Assembly: GCA_964650695.1 (NCBI GenBank)
Contig: CAZYVA010000110.1
Location: forward strand, 1-5,565
Length of the DNA: 5,565 nucleotides
Direction of reading: 5' to 3'
From: CAZYVA01 sp964650695
GTDB taxonomy: Bacteria > Bacillota > Clostridia > Lachnospirales > Lachnospiraceae
Below the pieces are notes generated by a model, which did not search any database, was not told the DNA's origin, and saw nothing but the letters and a program-made list of their open reading frames with translations. Of this stretch, positions 1-5,556 are shown in pieces. The position numbers and the translations under genes were made by a program. The number at the start of each line of letters is the position of its first letter. Positions within the stretch are counted from its first letter, which is position 1.

Positions 1-114
1 GTAATGCTCTCTCTTACGGATCTCCTGCTGGATGCCCGCTTTCGCACAGTTTCTTTTGAATCTGCGTAAAGCGCTATCCAACGTCTCGTTTTCTTTTACG
101 ATCACATTTGACAT
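1..114 (-). CDS. rpsU: 30S ribosomal protein bS21, N-terminal part (cut by window edge)
   Basis: Reading the minus strand from the ATG at 112-114 gives 38 in-frame codons beginning MSNVIVKENETLDSALRRFK and ending KREHY at the window edge. This is the conserved N-terminal two thirds of bS21. The family is usually about 58 residues long, so roughly the last 20 (a basic Lys/Arg-rich tail) lie outside the window. bS21 is a small basic protein of the 30S subunit platform, near the 3' end of 16S rRNA, and takes part in translation initiation. It has its own strong promoter at 193-220 and a leader of about 70 nt. Several purine-rich Shine-Dalgarno-like stretches precede the start: GAGG at 117-120, AGGTG at 122-126 and GGAGGGGAGG at 129-138. 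AGGTG has the best spacing (7 nt). The identification is near certain from sequence recall of the family. Confidence 0.96.
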   Translation of the reverse strand, partial: MSNVIVKENETLDSALRRFKRNCAKAGIQQEIRKREHY

Positions 115-116
115 AA

Positions 117-138
117 CCTCACACCTAACCTCCCCTCC
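117..138 (-). promoter_or_regulatory. Stacked Shine-Dalgarno-like purine tracts before rpsU
   Basis: On the minus strand three anti-16S-complementary stretches lie within 22 nt: GGAGGGGAGG (129-138, 14 nt from the start codon), AGGTG (122-126, 7 nt) and GAGG (117-120, 2 nt). Only the middle one has standard spacing. The strongest match is too far away for a normal start. The repetition could act as a ribosome standby site, or it may simply be a purine-rich leader. The site is seen in the sequence; the function is inferred. Confidence 0.5.
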
Positions 139-192
139 AGCCCTATATTGTGCACCATACGACTGTTCGGGTATATTTCTGCACTGCAATTT

Positions 193-238
193 ATTATACC
201 ACATTTTAGCAATACGTCAACATTTTTTCTCCATTTTT
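193..238 (-). promoter_or_regulatory. Strong sigma-A-type promoter of rpsU with A-rich upstream tract
   Basis: On the minus strand there is a -35 box TTGACG (215-220), a 16-bp spacer and a perfect -10 box TATAAT (193-198) preceded by TGG, giving a TGn extended -10. Two A-tracts (about 222-238 on this strand) sit directly upstream of the -35 and resemble an UP element. Transcription would start near 186, leaving an untranslated leader of about 70 nt before rpsU. The near-consensus elements fit a highly expressed ribosomal protein gene transcribed independently of its upstream neighbour. Confidence 0.85.
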
Positions 239-243
239 CAACA

Positions 244-290
244 AATCGGCGGTAACAGGCCAGCCGAAAGCCAAACTGTTACCGCCGATT
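244..290. repeat. 15-bp perfect inverted repeat between the membrane-protein gene and rpsU
   Basis: AATCGGCGGTAACAG (244-258) is matched by its exact reverse complement CTGTTACCGCCGATT (276-290), with a 17-nt loop. The stem would be very stable as RNA on either strand. It lies between the stop of the upstream minus-strand gene and the rpsU promoter, where a terminator would be expected. However, neither side has a canonical U-tract: the minus strand continues TGTTGAAAAATGG and the plus strand GAAAGCC. It may be a U-tract-poor terminator, a transcript 3'-end stabiliser or a dispersed palindromic element. Confidence 0.7.
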
Positions 291-291
291 G

Positions 292-354
292 AAAGCCGCC
301 CGCGTGGAAGGGCAGAACCCCCCGCCGCTGAATATACCTGTTTCCACGGGCTTT
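292..354. repeat. Second, imperfect inverted repeat next to the 15-bp palindrome
   Basis: AAAGCC plus CGTGGAA (292-309, separated by five extra bases GCCCG) pairs with TTCCACGGGCTTT (342-354). This gives 13 base pairs with one bulge around a loop of about 32 nt containing a C-run on the plus strand. It begins one base after the 15-bp palindrome ends, so the 3' region of the membrane-protein transcript could form two adjacent stem-loops before rpsU. No U-tract follows. It could be part of a terminator region or a composite intergenic repeat. Confidence 0.45.
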
Positions 355-384
355 GCTGCGAAGCGCCAGATCCCGGCCGGACGG

Positions 385-840
385 TCACAGACCGGCATCC
401 GGATCCTGGCCGCCGCTTTCACCCTGGACATCCTTCTCATTTAATTTCACCCCATGCATATACAGAACTGGCAGCACCAAAGGGAGCAGGAGCGACACTA
501 CGGCATACAGGACGGAACTCCCCGTTAGAATATTTTGCACAAAATTAATGATTCCGCATATCACGGCTATGATAATCAGTATGCGGCTCCATTTCTTTAA
601 ACCCGGAACTGCCCCCGCGTCATCACAGCCCTTTATCCCTTTTATGCCCGCCAGGAGCTGGAGAACGGAAAGGACCATATAAAGCAGGCATAAGACCACA
701 AACAGCCATATCCCTTTTTGTCCCGAATCAACGGTCGCGTAACCGAACAGCAAAACACCGGCTATATAGCCGATCACCCCTATCACTGCGCTGATTACAA
801 GCAAGATACTTGTCACTTTGATAAATTTTTTCCCTGACAT
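385..840 (-). CDS. Small four-helix integral membrane protein of unknown function
   Basis: The 151-residue protein is not one I recognise. Hydrophobic segments fall at about 9-33, 43-66, 86-103 and 108-128. The Lys-rich N-terminus (MSGKK) and the basic loop between helices 2 and 3 (GIKGIKG, GLKKW) suggest, by the positive-inside rule, that both ends are cytoplasmic. The C-terminal tail of about 20 residues is polar, rich in Gly, Asp and Glu. No catalytic motif, signal peptidase site or transporter signature is visible. The start is well supported: AAAGGAGGAG (845-854) precedes the ATG at 838-840, with the GGAGG core 6 nt away. A TG-extended -10 box just upstream suggests its own promoter. It sits between alaS and rpsU but shows no functional tie to either. 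It is real by ribosome binding site, length and coherent topology; its function is unknown. Confidence 0.8.
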   Translation of the reverse strand: MSGKKFIKVTSILLVISAVIGVIGYIAGVLLFGYATVDSGQKGIWLFVVLCLLYMVLSVLQLLAGIKGIKGCDDAGAVPGLKKWSRILIIIAVICGIINFVQNILTGSSVLYAVVSLLLPLVLPVLYMHGVKLNEKDVQGESGGQDPDAGL

Positions 841-873
841 AATGCTCCTCCTTTGTAAACCAAATGATAATTG

Positions 874-882
874 ATTTTAACA
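874..882 (-). promoter_or_regulatory. Candidate extended -10 promoter of the membrane-protein gene
   Basis: The minus strand reads TGTTAAAAT at 874-882, a TGn extension followed by TAAAAT (one mismatch to TATAAT). No good -35 box lies at 16-18 bp; the spacer region contains a T-run. Extended -10 promoters can work with a poor -35. The predicted start near 867 would give a leader of about 27 nt that includes the ribosome binding site at 845-854. Confidence 0.4.
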
Positions 883-922
883 TTCCTAGCCCTAAAAAAC
901 ATCATCAACGTGGGGGTATGGG

Positions 923-940
923 CAGGGTTTTTGAACCCTG
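923..940. repeat. 7-bp perfect hairpin in the alaS downstream region
   Basis: CAGGGTT (923-929) and AACCCTG (934-940) flank a 4-nt loop. It is about 80 nt downstream of the alaS stop on the minus strand and is the only compact stem there, so it may contribute to alaS termination. No U-tract follows directly; a T6 run on the minus strand (894-899) is about 25 nt further on. On the minus strand it can also be read as a 5-bp stem with loop TTCAAAA, resembling a tRNA T-arm, but no cloverleaf surrounds it. Confidence 0.4.
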
Positions 941-1019
941 GACACTGGCTGTCTTGTACGTCCGGCGGAAAAGTGTATGGAAGGAAATGCATGATCTGGG
1001 CTGCTTTAGGGCATCGGGA

Positions 1020-3662
1020 TCACGCAATCTGCTCCCGCAAAACTTCCTCCGCTTTCCTGAGGGCATCCGGGATCCCCGCCGGGTTTTTCCCGCCTGCCTG
1101 CGCCATGTTCGGACGGCCGCCCCCACCGCCGCCGACAAGAGCCGCGGCTGCTTTGATCAAGTTCCCGGCATGCACGCCTTTATCCATAGCGCCCTTGGTC
1201 GCGGTCGCTATCAGGCTGACCTTTCCGCCTGCTTCGGACGCAAGTACGACGACACTCTCGCCCAGCTTCTCTTTCAACTGATCCCCCAGCCCGCGCAGGC
1301 CATTCATATCTACATCGCCAACCTGCGCCGCCAGAAACTTCACACCGCCAATTTCCACTGCCTGGTCCATCACATCGCCAAGAGTGTCCTTCGCCAGCCT
1401 GCTCTTCAGGCTTTCAATCTCGCTTCTAAGCGCCTTGTTTTCTGCCAGGAGATGCGAGATCTTTTCCGCCATCTGCCCCGGCTCCGCTTTCAGCAGCTTG
1501 GCCGCTTCAAAAAACTGTCCCTCCAGCCCGGCGTAATATTTCATCACGCCCTCTCCGGTCAATGCTTCAATCCGGCGCACGCCCGCAGCCACACCCGATT
1601 CTGATACAATCTTAAACACGCGGATATCGCCCGTATGCCCCACATGCGTGCCTCCGCAGAATTCCTTTGAAAAATCCCCCATACTGACTACCCTTACAAT
1701 ATCGCCGTATTTCTCGCCAAACAACGCCGCCGCGCCGGTTTTCCGAGCCTCTTCGATGGGGAGGTTTTCCGTCATGACCGTAAGGTTCTTGCGGATTGCC
1801 TCATTGACAATCTCCTCCACTTTTGCGATCTCTTCCTGCGTCATCGCTGAAAAATGCGTAAAATCAAACCGGAGCCTGTCCGCATTGTTCAAAGAACCCG
1901 CCTGCTCCACGTGGGTTCCCAGCACCATCCGGAGCGCTTTCTGGAGCAGATGGGTCGCGCTGTGGTTGCACGCGCCCAATGCACGTCGTTTTTCATCGAT
2001 TTCCAACGTCACCACATCGCCAACCTTTACCATGCCTTTCGTGACACGCCCCTTATGCCCGATTTTCCCGCCTGGAAGTTTCAGCGTATCTTCAACCTGG
2101 AATGCAAAATCCTCCGCGCGGATCACGCCCGTATCCGCTTCCTGCCCTCCGCTGGCCGCGTAAAACGGCGTCTTGTCAACAATGAGCGTTCCCTCTTCCC
2201 CGTCAGAGAGCGCCTCCACGATTTCGCTCTCAGTAGCAAGCGCCCGCACACGGGATGAGACACAAGACACATCGTACCCGACAAACTCGCTGCTCAAATC
2301 CGGATCCAAAAGGTCATAGACATTTTCCTCCCGGCCTATCATATGCTCCGCCCCACGGTAGGTCCCTTTGGCTTTCTGCTTCTGCTCTTTTACAGCAGCG
2401 TCAAATCCTTCCTGGTCGATGGACATCCCCTTTTCCCCCAGGATTTCTACCGTCAGGTCCACCGGGAAGCCATAGGTGTCATAAAGCCGGAATGCTTCCG
2501 CGCCGGAAAGCGTCTTTTCCCCCTTCTTCACCATCTCTTTTTCCATTTCCTCCAGGATAGATAAGCCCTGGTCGATGGTTTTGTTAAACTGCTCCTCTTC
2601 CTTGGCAATGACCTTGAAAATAAAGTCTTTCTTTTCCTCCAATTCAGGATAACCATCCTTAGATCCATCGATCACCGTTGCCGCAAGATCCGCCAAAAAC
2701 GCACGGTTAAGGCCCAGGATCCTTCCATGGCGGCTCGCCCTGCGCAGCAAACGGCGCAGCACATAACCCCTGCCGCTGTTGGAAGGCAGTATCCCATCAG
2801 AAACCATGAACGTCACGGAACGGATGTGGTCGGTCACAATGCGGATAGAAACATCCGTCCCATACTCTTTCCCGTATTCCTTGTCCGCCATCCGGCAAAC
2901 ATGCTGGCGCAGGGAAAAAAGCGTGTCTATGTCAAACATCGAATCCACGTCCTGCACAATACAGGCCAGGCGCTCCAGGCCCATGCCGGTATCAATATTT
3001 TTTTGATCCAGCTCCGTATAATTGTCGTGCCCGTCATTGTCAAACTGGGTAAATACATTATTCCAGATCTCCATATAACGGTCGCAGTCACAGCCTACGG
3101 TACAGTCCGGGCGTCCACAGCCATACTTTTCCCCACGGTCATAGTAAACCTCGGAACATGGGCCGCATGGCCCGGAACCATGCTCCCAGAAATTATCCTC
3201 TTTCCCAAACCGGAAAATCCGTTCTTCTGGGATCCCGATGTCTTTGTTCCAGATCTCAAACGCTTCCTCGTCATCCAGGTAAATCGACGGATAAAGCCGA
3301 TCCGCCTCAAGCCCCACAACCTCCGTCAGAAATTCCCACGTCCACTCCAGGGATTCCTTCTTGAAATAATCCCCGAACGAAAAATTCCCCAGCATCTCAA
3401 AAAACGTCCCGTGCCTGGCCGTCTTCCCCACATTCTCAATATCGCCGGTGCGGATACATTTCTGGCACGTCGTAACCCTGCGCCTCGGCGGAATCTCCTG
3501 CCCGGTAAAATAAGGCTTCAAAGGCGCCATGCCGGAATTGATCAGCAGCAGGCTCTTGTCATTGTGTGGCACAAGCGAAAAACTTTTCATCGCCAGATGC
3601 CCTTTGCTCTCAAAAAATTCCAGAAACATCCTCCTCAGTTCATTGACTCCATATTTTTTCAT
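1020..3662 (-). CDS. alaS: Alanine--tRNA ligase (alanyl-tRNA synthetase)
   Basis: This 880-residue protein is a full-length bacterial AlaRS (typically about 875). It activates alanine with ATP and charges tRNA-Ala in the cytoplasm. Domains in order: a class II catalytic core with motif 2 at 84-101 (HGTFFEMLGNFSFGDYFK) and motif 3 around 297-316 (GRGYVLRR...); a tRNA-recognition region to about 450; an editing domain with the zinc/hydrolysis residues H567, H571 (HSATH), C669 and H673 (CGGTH), which removes mischarged Ser and Gly; a leucine-rich helical linker near 735-765; and a C-terminal DHHA1/C-Ala domain with a glycine run (854-859) and RPNMAQAGG. A Cys-rich insert in the core (C166, C169, C182, C187, C191, C193) looks like a metal site. 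The start MKKYGVNELRRMF is typical. AGGAG lies at 3673-3677 (10 nt from the start) and GAGGG at 3666-3670 (3 nt). The gene is intact. No T-box and no convincing promoter are seen in the 105-bp gap, so readthrough from asnA is plausible. Confidence 0.98.
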   Translation of the reverse strand: MKKYGVNELRRMFLEFFESKGHLAMKSFSLVPHNDKSLLLINSGMAPLKPYFTGQEIPPRRRVTTCQKCIRTGDIENVGKTARHGTFFEMLGNFSFGDYFKKESLEWTWEFLTEVVGLEADRLYPSIYLDDEEAFEIWNKDIGIPEERIFRFGKEDNFWEHGSGPCGPCSEVYYDRGEKYGCGRPDCTVGCDCDRYMEIWNNVFTQFDNDGHDNYTELDQKNIDTGMGLERLACIVQDVDSMFDIDTLFSLRQHVCRMADKEYGKEYGTDVSIRIVTDHIRSVTFMVSDGILPSNSGRGYVLRRLLRRASRHGRILGLNRAFLADLAATVIDGSKDGYPELEEKKDFIFKVIAKEEEQFNKTIDQGLSILEEMEKEMVKKGEKTLSGAEAFRLYDTYGFPVDLTVEILGEKGMSIDQEGFDAAVKEQKQKAKGTYRGAEHMIGREENVYDLLDPDLSSEFVGYDVSCVSSRVRALATESEIVEALSDGEEGTLIVDKTPFYAASGGQEADTGVIRAEDFAFQVEDTLKLPGGKIGHKGRVTKGMVKVGDVVTLEIDEKRRALGACNHSATHLLQKALRMVLGTHVEQAGSLNNADRLRFDFTHFSAMTQEEIAKVEEIVNEAIRKNLTVMTENLPIEEARKTGAAALFGEKYGDIVRVVSMGDFSKEFCGGTHVGHTGDIRVFKIVSESGVAAGVRRIEALTGEGVMKYYAGLEGQFFEAAKLLKAEPGQMAEKISHLLAENKALRSEIESLKSRLAKDTLGDVMDQAVEIGGVKFLAAQVGDVDMNGLRGLGDQLKEKLGESVVVLASEAGGKVSLIATATKGAMDKGVHAGNLIKAAAALVGGGGGGRPNMAQAGGKNPAGIPDALRKAEEVLREQIA

Positions 3663-3708
3663 TATCCCTCAACTCCTATCCGACTGTCTACATAAAGCCC
3701 GCCTACGC

Positions 3709-3739
3709 AAAAAAAGGTACTTCCATAGGAAGCTTTCCC
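3709..3739 (-). terminator. Weak intrinsic terminator or attenuator after asnA
   Basis: On the minus strand CTTCC-TAT-GGAAG (3720-3732) forms a 5-bp stem with a 3-nt loop. It can be extended by a G-U pair and, past an internal loop, by GG-CC (GG at 3737-3738 with CC at 3716-3717). Four nt (TACC) after the core stem comes a T7 tract (3709-3715). The U-tract is good but the stem is short. It starts about 30 nt after the asnA stop and ends 46 nt before alaS. Because no clear promoter lies between it and alaS, it may be leaky and set the alaS:asnA ratio. Confidence 0.45.
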
Positions 3740-3767
3740 GCTCCCTTTGGTCGCGCTAAAGCAAGTT

Positions 3768-4775
3768 TCATAGTAATATAATTCCATGTTTTTCGCAGGT
3801 TTTGCGCATTTCCTGCGGCCAGAGGCCCGCCTGCACTTCCCCGACATGGGCGCGGTCTAAAAGCAGCATGCAAAGCCGCGATTGCCCGATACCGCCGCCG
3901 ATTGTATAAGGAAGCTCGCCATTTAAAAGCATCCGGTGGTACAAAAGGCTTGACCGTTCCTCGCAGCCGGCCTTTTTTAACTGATCCGCCAAAGACTCCT
4001 CGTCCACGCGGATCCCCATGCTGGACAGCTCCAGGGCCTGCCCAAGTGTATCAAACCAGAAAAGGATATCCCCGTTTAACTGCCAGTCGTCATAATCCGG
4101 CGCACGGCCGTCGTGCGGCTCCCCATTGGCAAGTTTATCCCCGATTTTCATGATACACACACAGCCATGCTCTTTTGTGATAATATTTTCCCGCTCTCTC
4201 GGAGTCCTCTGGGGATAACGCTGCTCCAGTTCATCCGAAGTGATAAAAAACACGTTCTCCGGCAGCCGCTTGACCGCCTGTGGATATTTGTACCACACCT
4301 CATGCTCCATGTGCTTCACAATCTTAAAAATCACGCACACGGTCTCCTTCAGCGTTTCAATGGTCCGCTCCTCTTTTGTAATCACCTTCTCCCAGTCCCA
4401 CTGGTCCACATAACAGGAATGTAAATTGTCCAGCTCCTCGTCCCGGCGGATTGCATTCATATTTGTATAAAGCCCCTCCCCCGGTTGGAAGCCGTACCGC
4501 TTCAAGGCCATACGTTTCCACTTCGCCAGTGACTGCACTACTTCAACCTCCTCCCCCGGAAGCCCCGCGATGTCAAAACCGACCGGCCGCTCCACACCGT
4601 TCAGGTTATCATTCAAACCGCTGCTTTTCTCCACAAAAAGGGGGGCGGAAATACGCTCCAGGTTCATCTCCTTGCCCAATTCCTTCTGGAACGTGTCCCG
4701 GATGTATTTGATTGCTTCCTGTGTCTCGCGCACCGTCAGCCGCGGGTCATAGCCCTTTGGTATTATCAATGCCAT
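3768..4775 (-). CDS. asnA: Aspartate--ammonia ligase (ammonia-dependent asparagine synthetase A)
   Basis: This 335-residue protein matches AsnA (about 330 residues in E. coli). AsnA makes asparagine from aspartate, ATP and ammonia through an aspartyl-AMP intermediate, releasing AMP and PPi. The fold is that of a class II aminoacyl-tRNA synthetase core, related to AspRS but lacking a tRNA-binding domain. Recognisable blocks are RISAPLFVEKSSGLNDNLNG (41-60), RPVGFDI (63-69), YTNMNAIRRDEELDNLHSCY (103-122), VDQWDWEK (123-130), ELSSMGIRVD (249-258) and the ATP-site motif GGGIGQSRLCMLLL (293-306, including R300). All conserved blocks are present and the gene is intact. The start is supported by AGGAGGA at 4784-4790, 8 nt upstream, and by a promoter at 4823-4851. 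It precedes alaS by 105 bp on the same strand. AsnB-type glutamine-dependent synthesis is excluded because no N-terminal glutaminase domain exists. Confidence 0.98.
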   Translation of the reverse strand: MALIIPKGYDPRLTVRETQEAIKYIRDTFQKELGKEMNLERISAPLFVEKSSGLNDNLNGVERPVGFDIAGLPGEEVEVVQSLAKWKRMALKRYGFQPGEGLYTNMNAIRRDEELDNLHSCYVDQWDWEKVITKEERTIETLKETVCVIFKIVKHMEHEVWYKYPQAVKRLPENVFFITSDELEQRYPQRTPRERENIITKEHGCVCIMKIGDKLANGEPHDGRAPDYDDWQLNGDILFWFDTLGQALELSSMGIRVDEESLADQLKKAGCEERSSLLYHRMLLNGELPYTIGGGIGQSRLCMLLLDRAHVGEVQAGLWPQEMRKTCEKHGIILL

Positions 4776-4822
4776 ATATTCTTTCCTCCTAACAAAATGG
4801 CTTCCTTAAAAAGATAGGTTGA

Positions 4823-4851
4823 ATTGTACCACAAAATTTTTCTTTTGTCAC
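4823..4851 (-). promoter_or_regulatory. Sigma-A-type promoter of asnA
   Basis: On the minus strand there is a -35 box GTGACA (4846-4851, one mismatch to TTGACA), a 17-bp spacer and a -10 box TACAAT (4823-4828) preceded by TGG, a TGn extension. Transcription would start near 4816, leaving about 41 nt of leader. That is too short for a T-box or other large riboswitch. The -35 lies only 25 bp after the phosphatase stop codon, so asnA has independent initiation even if some transcripts read through from upstream. The spacer holds the inverted repeat ACAAAA/TTTTGT (4831-4836, 4843-4848), which could be an operator half-site pair or chance. Confidence 0.8.
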
Positions 4852-4876
4852 CTTTGCGATGCAACTTGCTCGATCA

Positions 4877-5377
4877 TTATAAAAGTCCCCTTTTTGCGTC
4901 AGCAAAAAAACGTCCATCCTTTGTTGTTTCCTTGAGCCATTGAAAAAACCCCTGGCACCCTTCTACCACATCCCGGTATGTAAGGTCAAAATCCCCTGTG
5001 TACCAAGGATCTGCAATATCCCTTGGGCAACCGGAAAAATCCAGGAGCCTGTATACTTTCCCATGCGCATGGCTGCCCAGGATCCGCTCAATATCGCGGA
5101 TGTTGCAGCGATCCATGCCGATGATGTAATCAAAGGTTTGCCCGTCTTTTCTTGTTATCTGCACAGCATGGTGCGCCAAGATGGGGATGTGCTGCTCTTT
5201 CATCTTCCGCACTGTGCCGTAATGTGGGGGATTGCCGATTTCCTCTCGGCTGGTTGCGGCGGAATCAATGTGGAATTGATTTTGCAAGCCCTGTCGGTTC
5301 ACCATATCCTGAAATACAAATTGTGCCATTGGGCTTCGGCAGATATTGCCGTGGCAGACGAATAATACTTTTATCAT
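4877..5377 (-). CDS. Low-molecular-weight protein tyrosine phosphatase
   Basis: The 166-residue protein begins MIKVLFVCHGNICRSPMAQF, which holds the phosphate-binding loop C-X5-R-S of LMW-PTPs: nucleophile C8, with R14 and S15. The partner motif DPWYTGDF places the general acid at D123. The family fold is a single cytosolic Rossmann-like domain that hydrolyses phosphotyrosine through a cysteinyl-phosphate intermediate. The arginine phosphatase YwlE has Thr at the loop position where this protein has I12; Ile is usual in tyrosine phosphatases, so phosphotyrosine specificity is favoured (inference from family knowledge). The length is normal to slightly long, with a charged C-terminal tail of about 15 residues. 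AAAGGA (5388-5393) lies 10 nt before the ATG. No promoter could be placed in the 188 bp upstream. No tyrosine kinase or capsule genes are in view, so the substrate is unknown. Confidence 0.95.
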   Translation of the reverse strand: MIKVLFVCHGNICRSPMAQFVFQDMVNRQGLQNQFHIDSAATSREEIGNPPHYGTVRKMKEQHIPILAHHAVQITRKDGQTFDYIIGMDRCNIRDIERILGSHAHGKVYRLLDFSGCPRDIADPWYTGDFDLTYRDVVEGCQGFFQWLKETTKDGRFFADAKRGLL

Positions 5378-5414
5378 CTTGAATATATCCTTTCATAAGC
5401 CTACAAACCTTTAT

Positions 5415-5441
5415 CCTATCGAACATTAGCAGTTCGATAGG
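5415..5441. repeat. 10-bp perfect inverted repeat upstream of the phosphatase gene
   Basis: CCTATCGAAC (5415-5424) and GTTCGATAGG (5432-5441) flank a 7-nt spacer. The right-hand end is about 64 bp upstream of the phosphatase start codon. As RNA it would form a stable hairpin in the leader. As DNA it could be a dimeric-regulator operator with half-site centres 17 bp apart. No U-tract follows on either strand, so a terminator is unlikely. The inner CGAAC/GTTCG resembles LexA half-sites, but the 7-bp gap does not fit the Firmicute GAAC-N4-GTTC spacing. Confidence 0.6.
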
Positions 5442-5494
5442 CGTATATTCCAGGCTTTTTGGTACTTTTCTTCCATTTTGTCTTTGCCCCAAAC

Positions 5495-5524
5495 CTACGC
5501 ATTTCTATGTAATTCTACGCAAAT
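5495..5524. repeat. Three tandem 10-bp repeats with helical phasing
   Basis: The plus strand reads CTACGCATTT (5495), CTATGTAATT (5505) and CTACGCAAAT (5515). The units share CTAYGYA, and the first and third are identical over seven bases. A degenerate fourth copy, CCACGGGCAA, follows at 5525. The period of exactly one helical turn would place binding sites on the same DNA face. The region is non-coding. It could be a regulator-binding array or integrase arm-type sites; nothing here decides between these. Confidence 0.5.
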
Positions 5525-5532
5525 CCACGGGC

Positions 5533-5556
5533 AAATGGTGTAGTAAATGGTATAAA
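5533..5556. repeat. 12-bp imperfect tandem pair near the window edge
   Basis: AAATGGTGTAGT (5533-5544) is followed directly by AAATGGTATAAA (5545-5556), with 9 of 12 positions identical. It adjoins the 10-bp repeat array. The window ends 9 bases later, so further copies may lie beyond. No gene could be supported in 5378-5565. Confidence 0.4.

Noticed and set aside
915..945. tRNA-like T-arm (stem CAGGG, loop TTCAAAA, stem CCCTG) on the minus strand
   Set aside because: No matching acceptor stem (GTATGGG would be needed), anticodon arm or 3' CCA could be found upstream or downstream. It is best treated as a simple hairpin.
889..1012. 8-bp inverted repeat GCCCTAAA / TTTAGGGC spanning the alaS downstream gap
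   Set aside because: The arms are more than 100 bases apart and do not extend beyond 8 bp. A match of this size is easily expected by chance in a gap this long.
864..1604. Long plus-strand open frame of 246 codons overlapping alaS
   Set aside because: It is antisense to the well-conserved alaS 3' end, has no ribosome binding site and its translation resembles no protein family. The other long plus-strand frames within alaS and asnA are rejected on the same grounds.
4776..4876. T-box or asparagine riboswitch before asnA
   Set aside because: Only about 41 nt separate the predicted transcription start from the start codon, and no TGGNACCGCG-type T-box motif is present.
5265..5492. 75-codon minus-strand frame starting MGQRQNGRK and overlapping the phosphatase start
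   Set aside because: It runs about 110 bases into the phosphatase in another frame, has no ribosome binding site and shows no known motif. The overlapping gene has a clear catalytic loop, so this is a shadow frame.
5545..5556. Plus-strand TGGTATAAA resembling an extended -10 promoter
   Set aside because: No -35 box lies at a suitable distance and no plus-strand gene is visible before the window ends.
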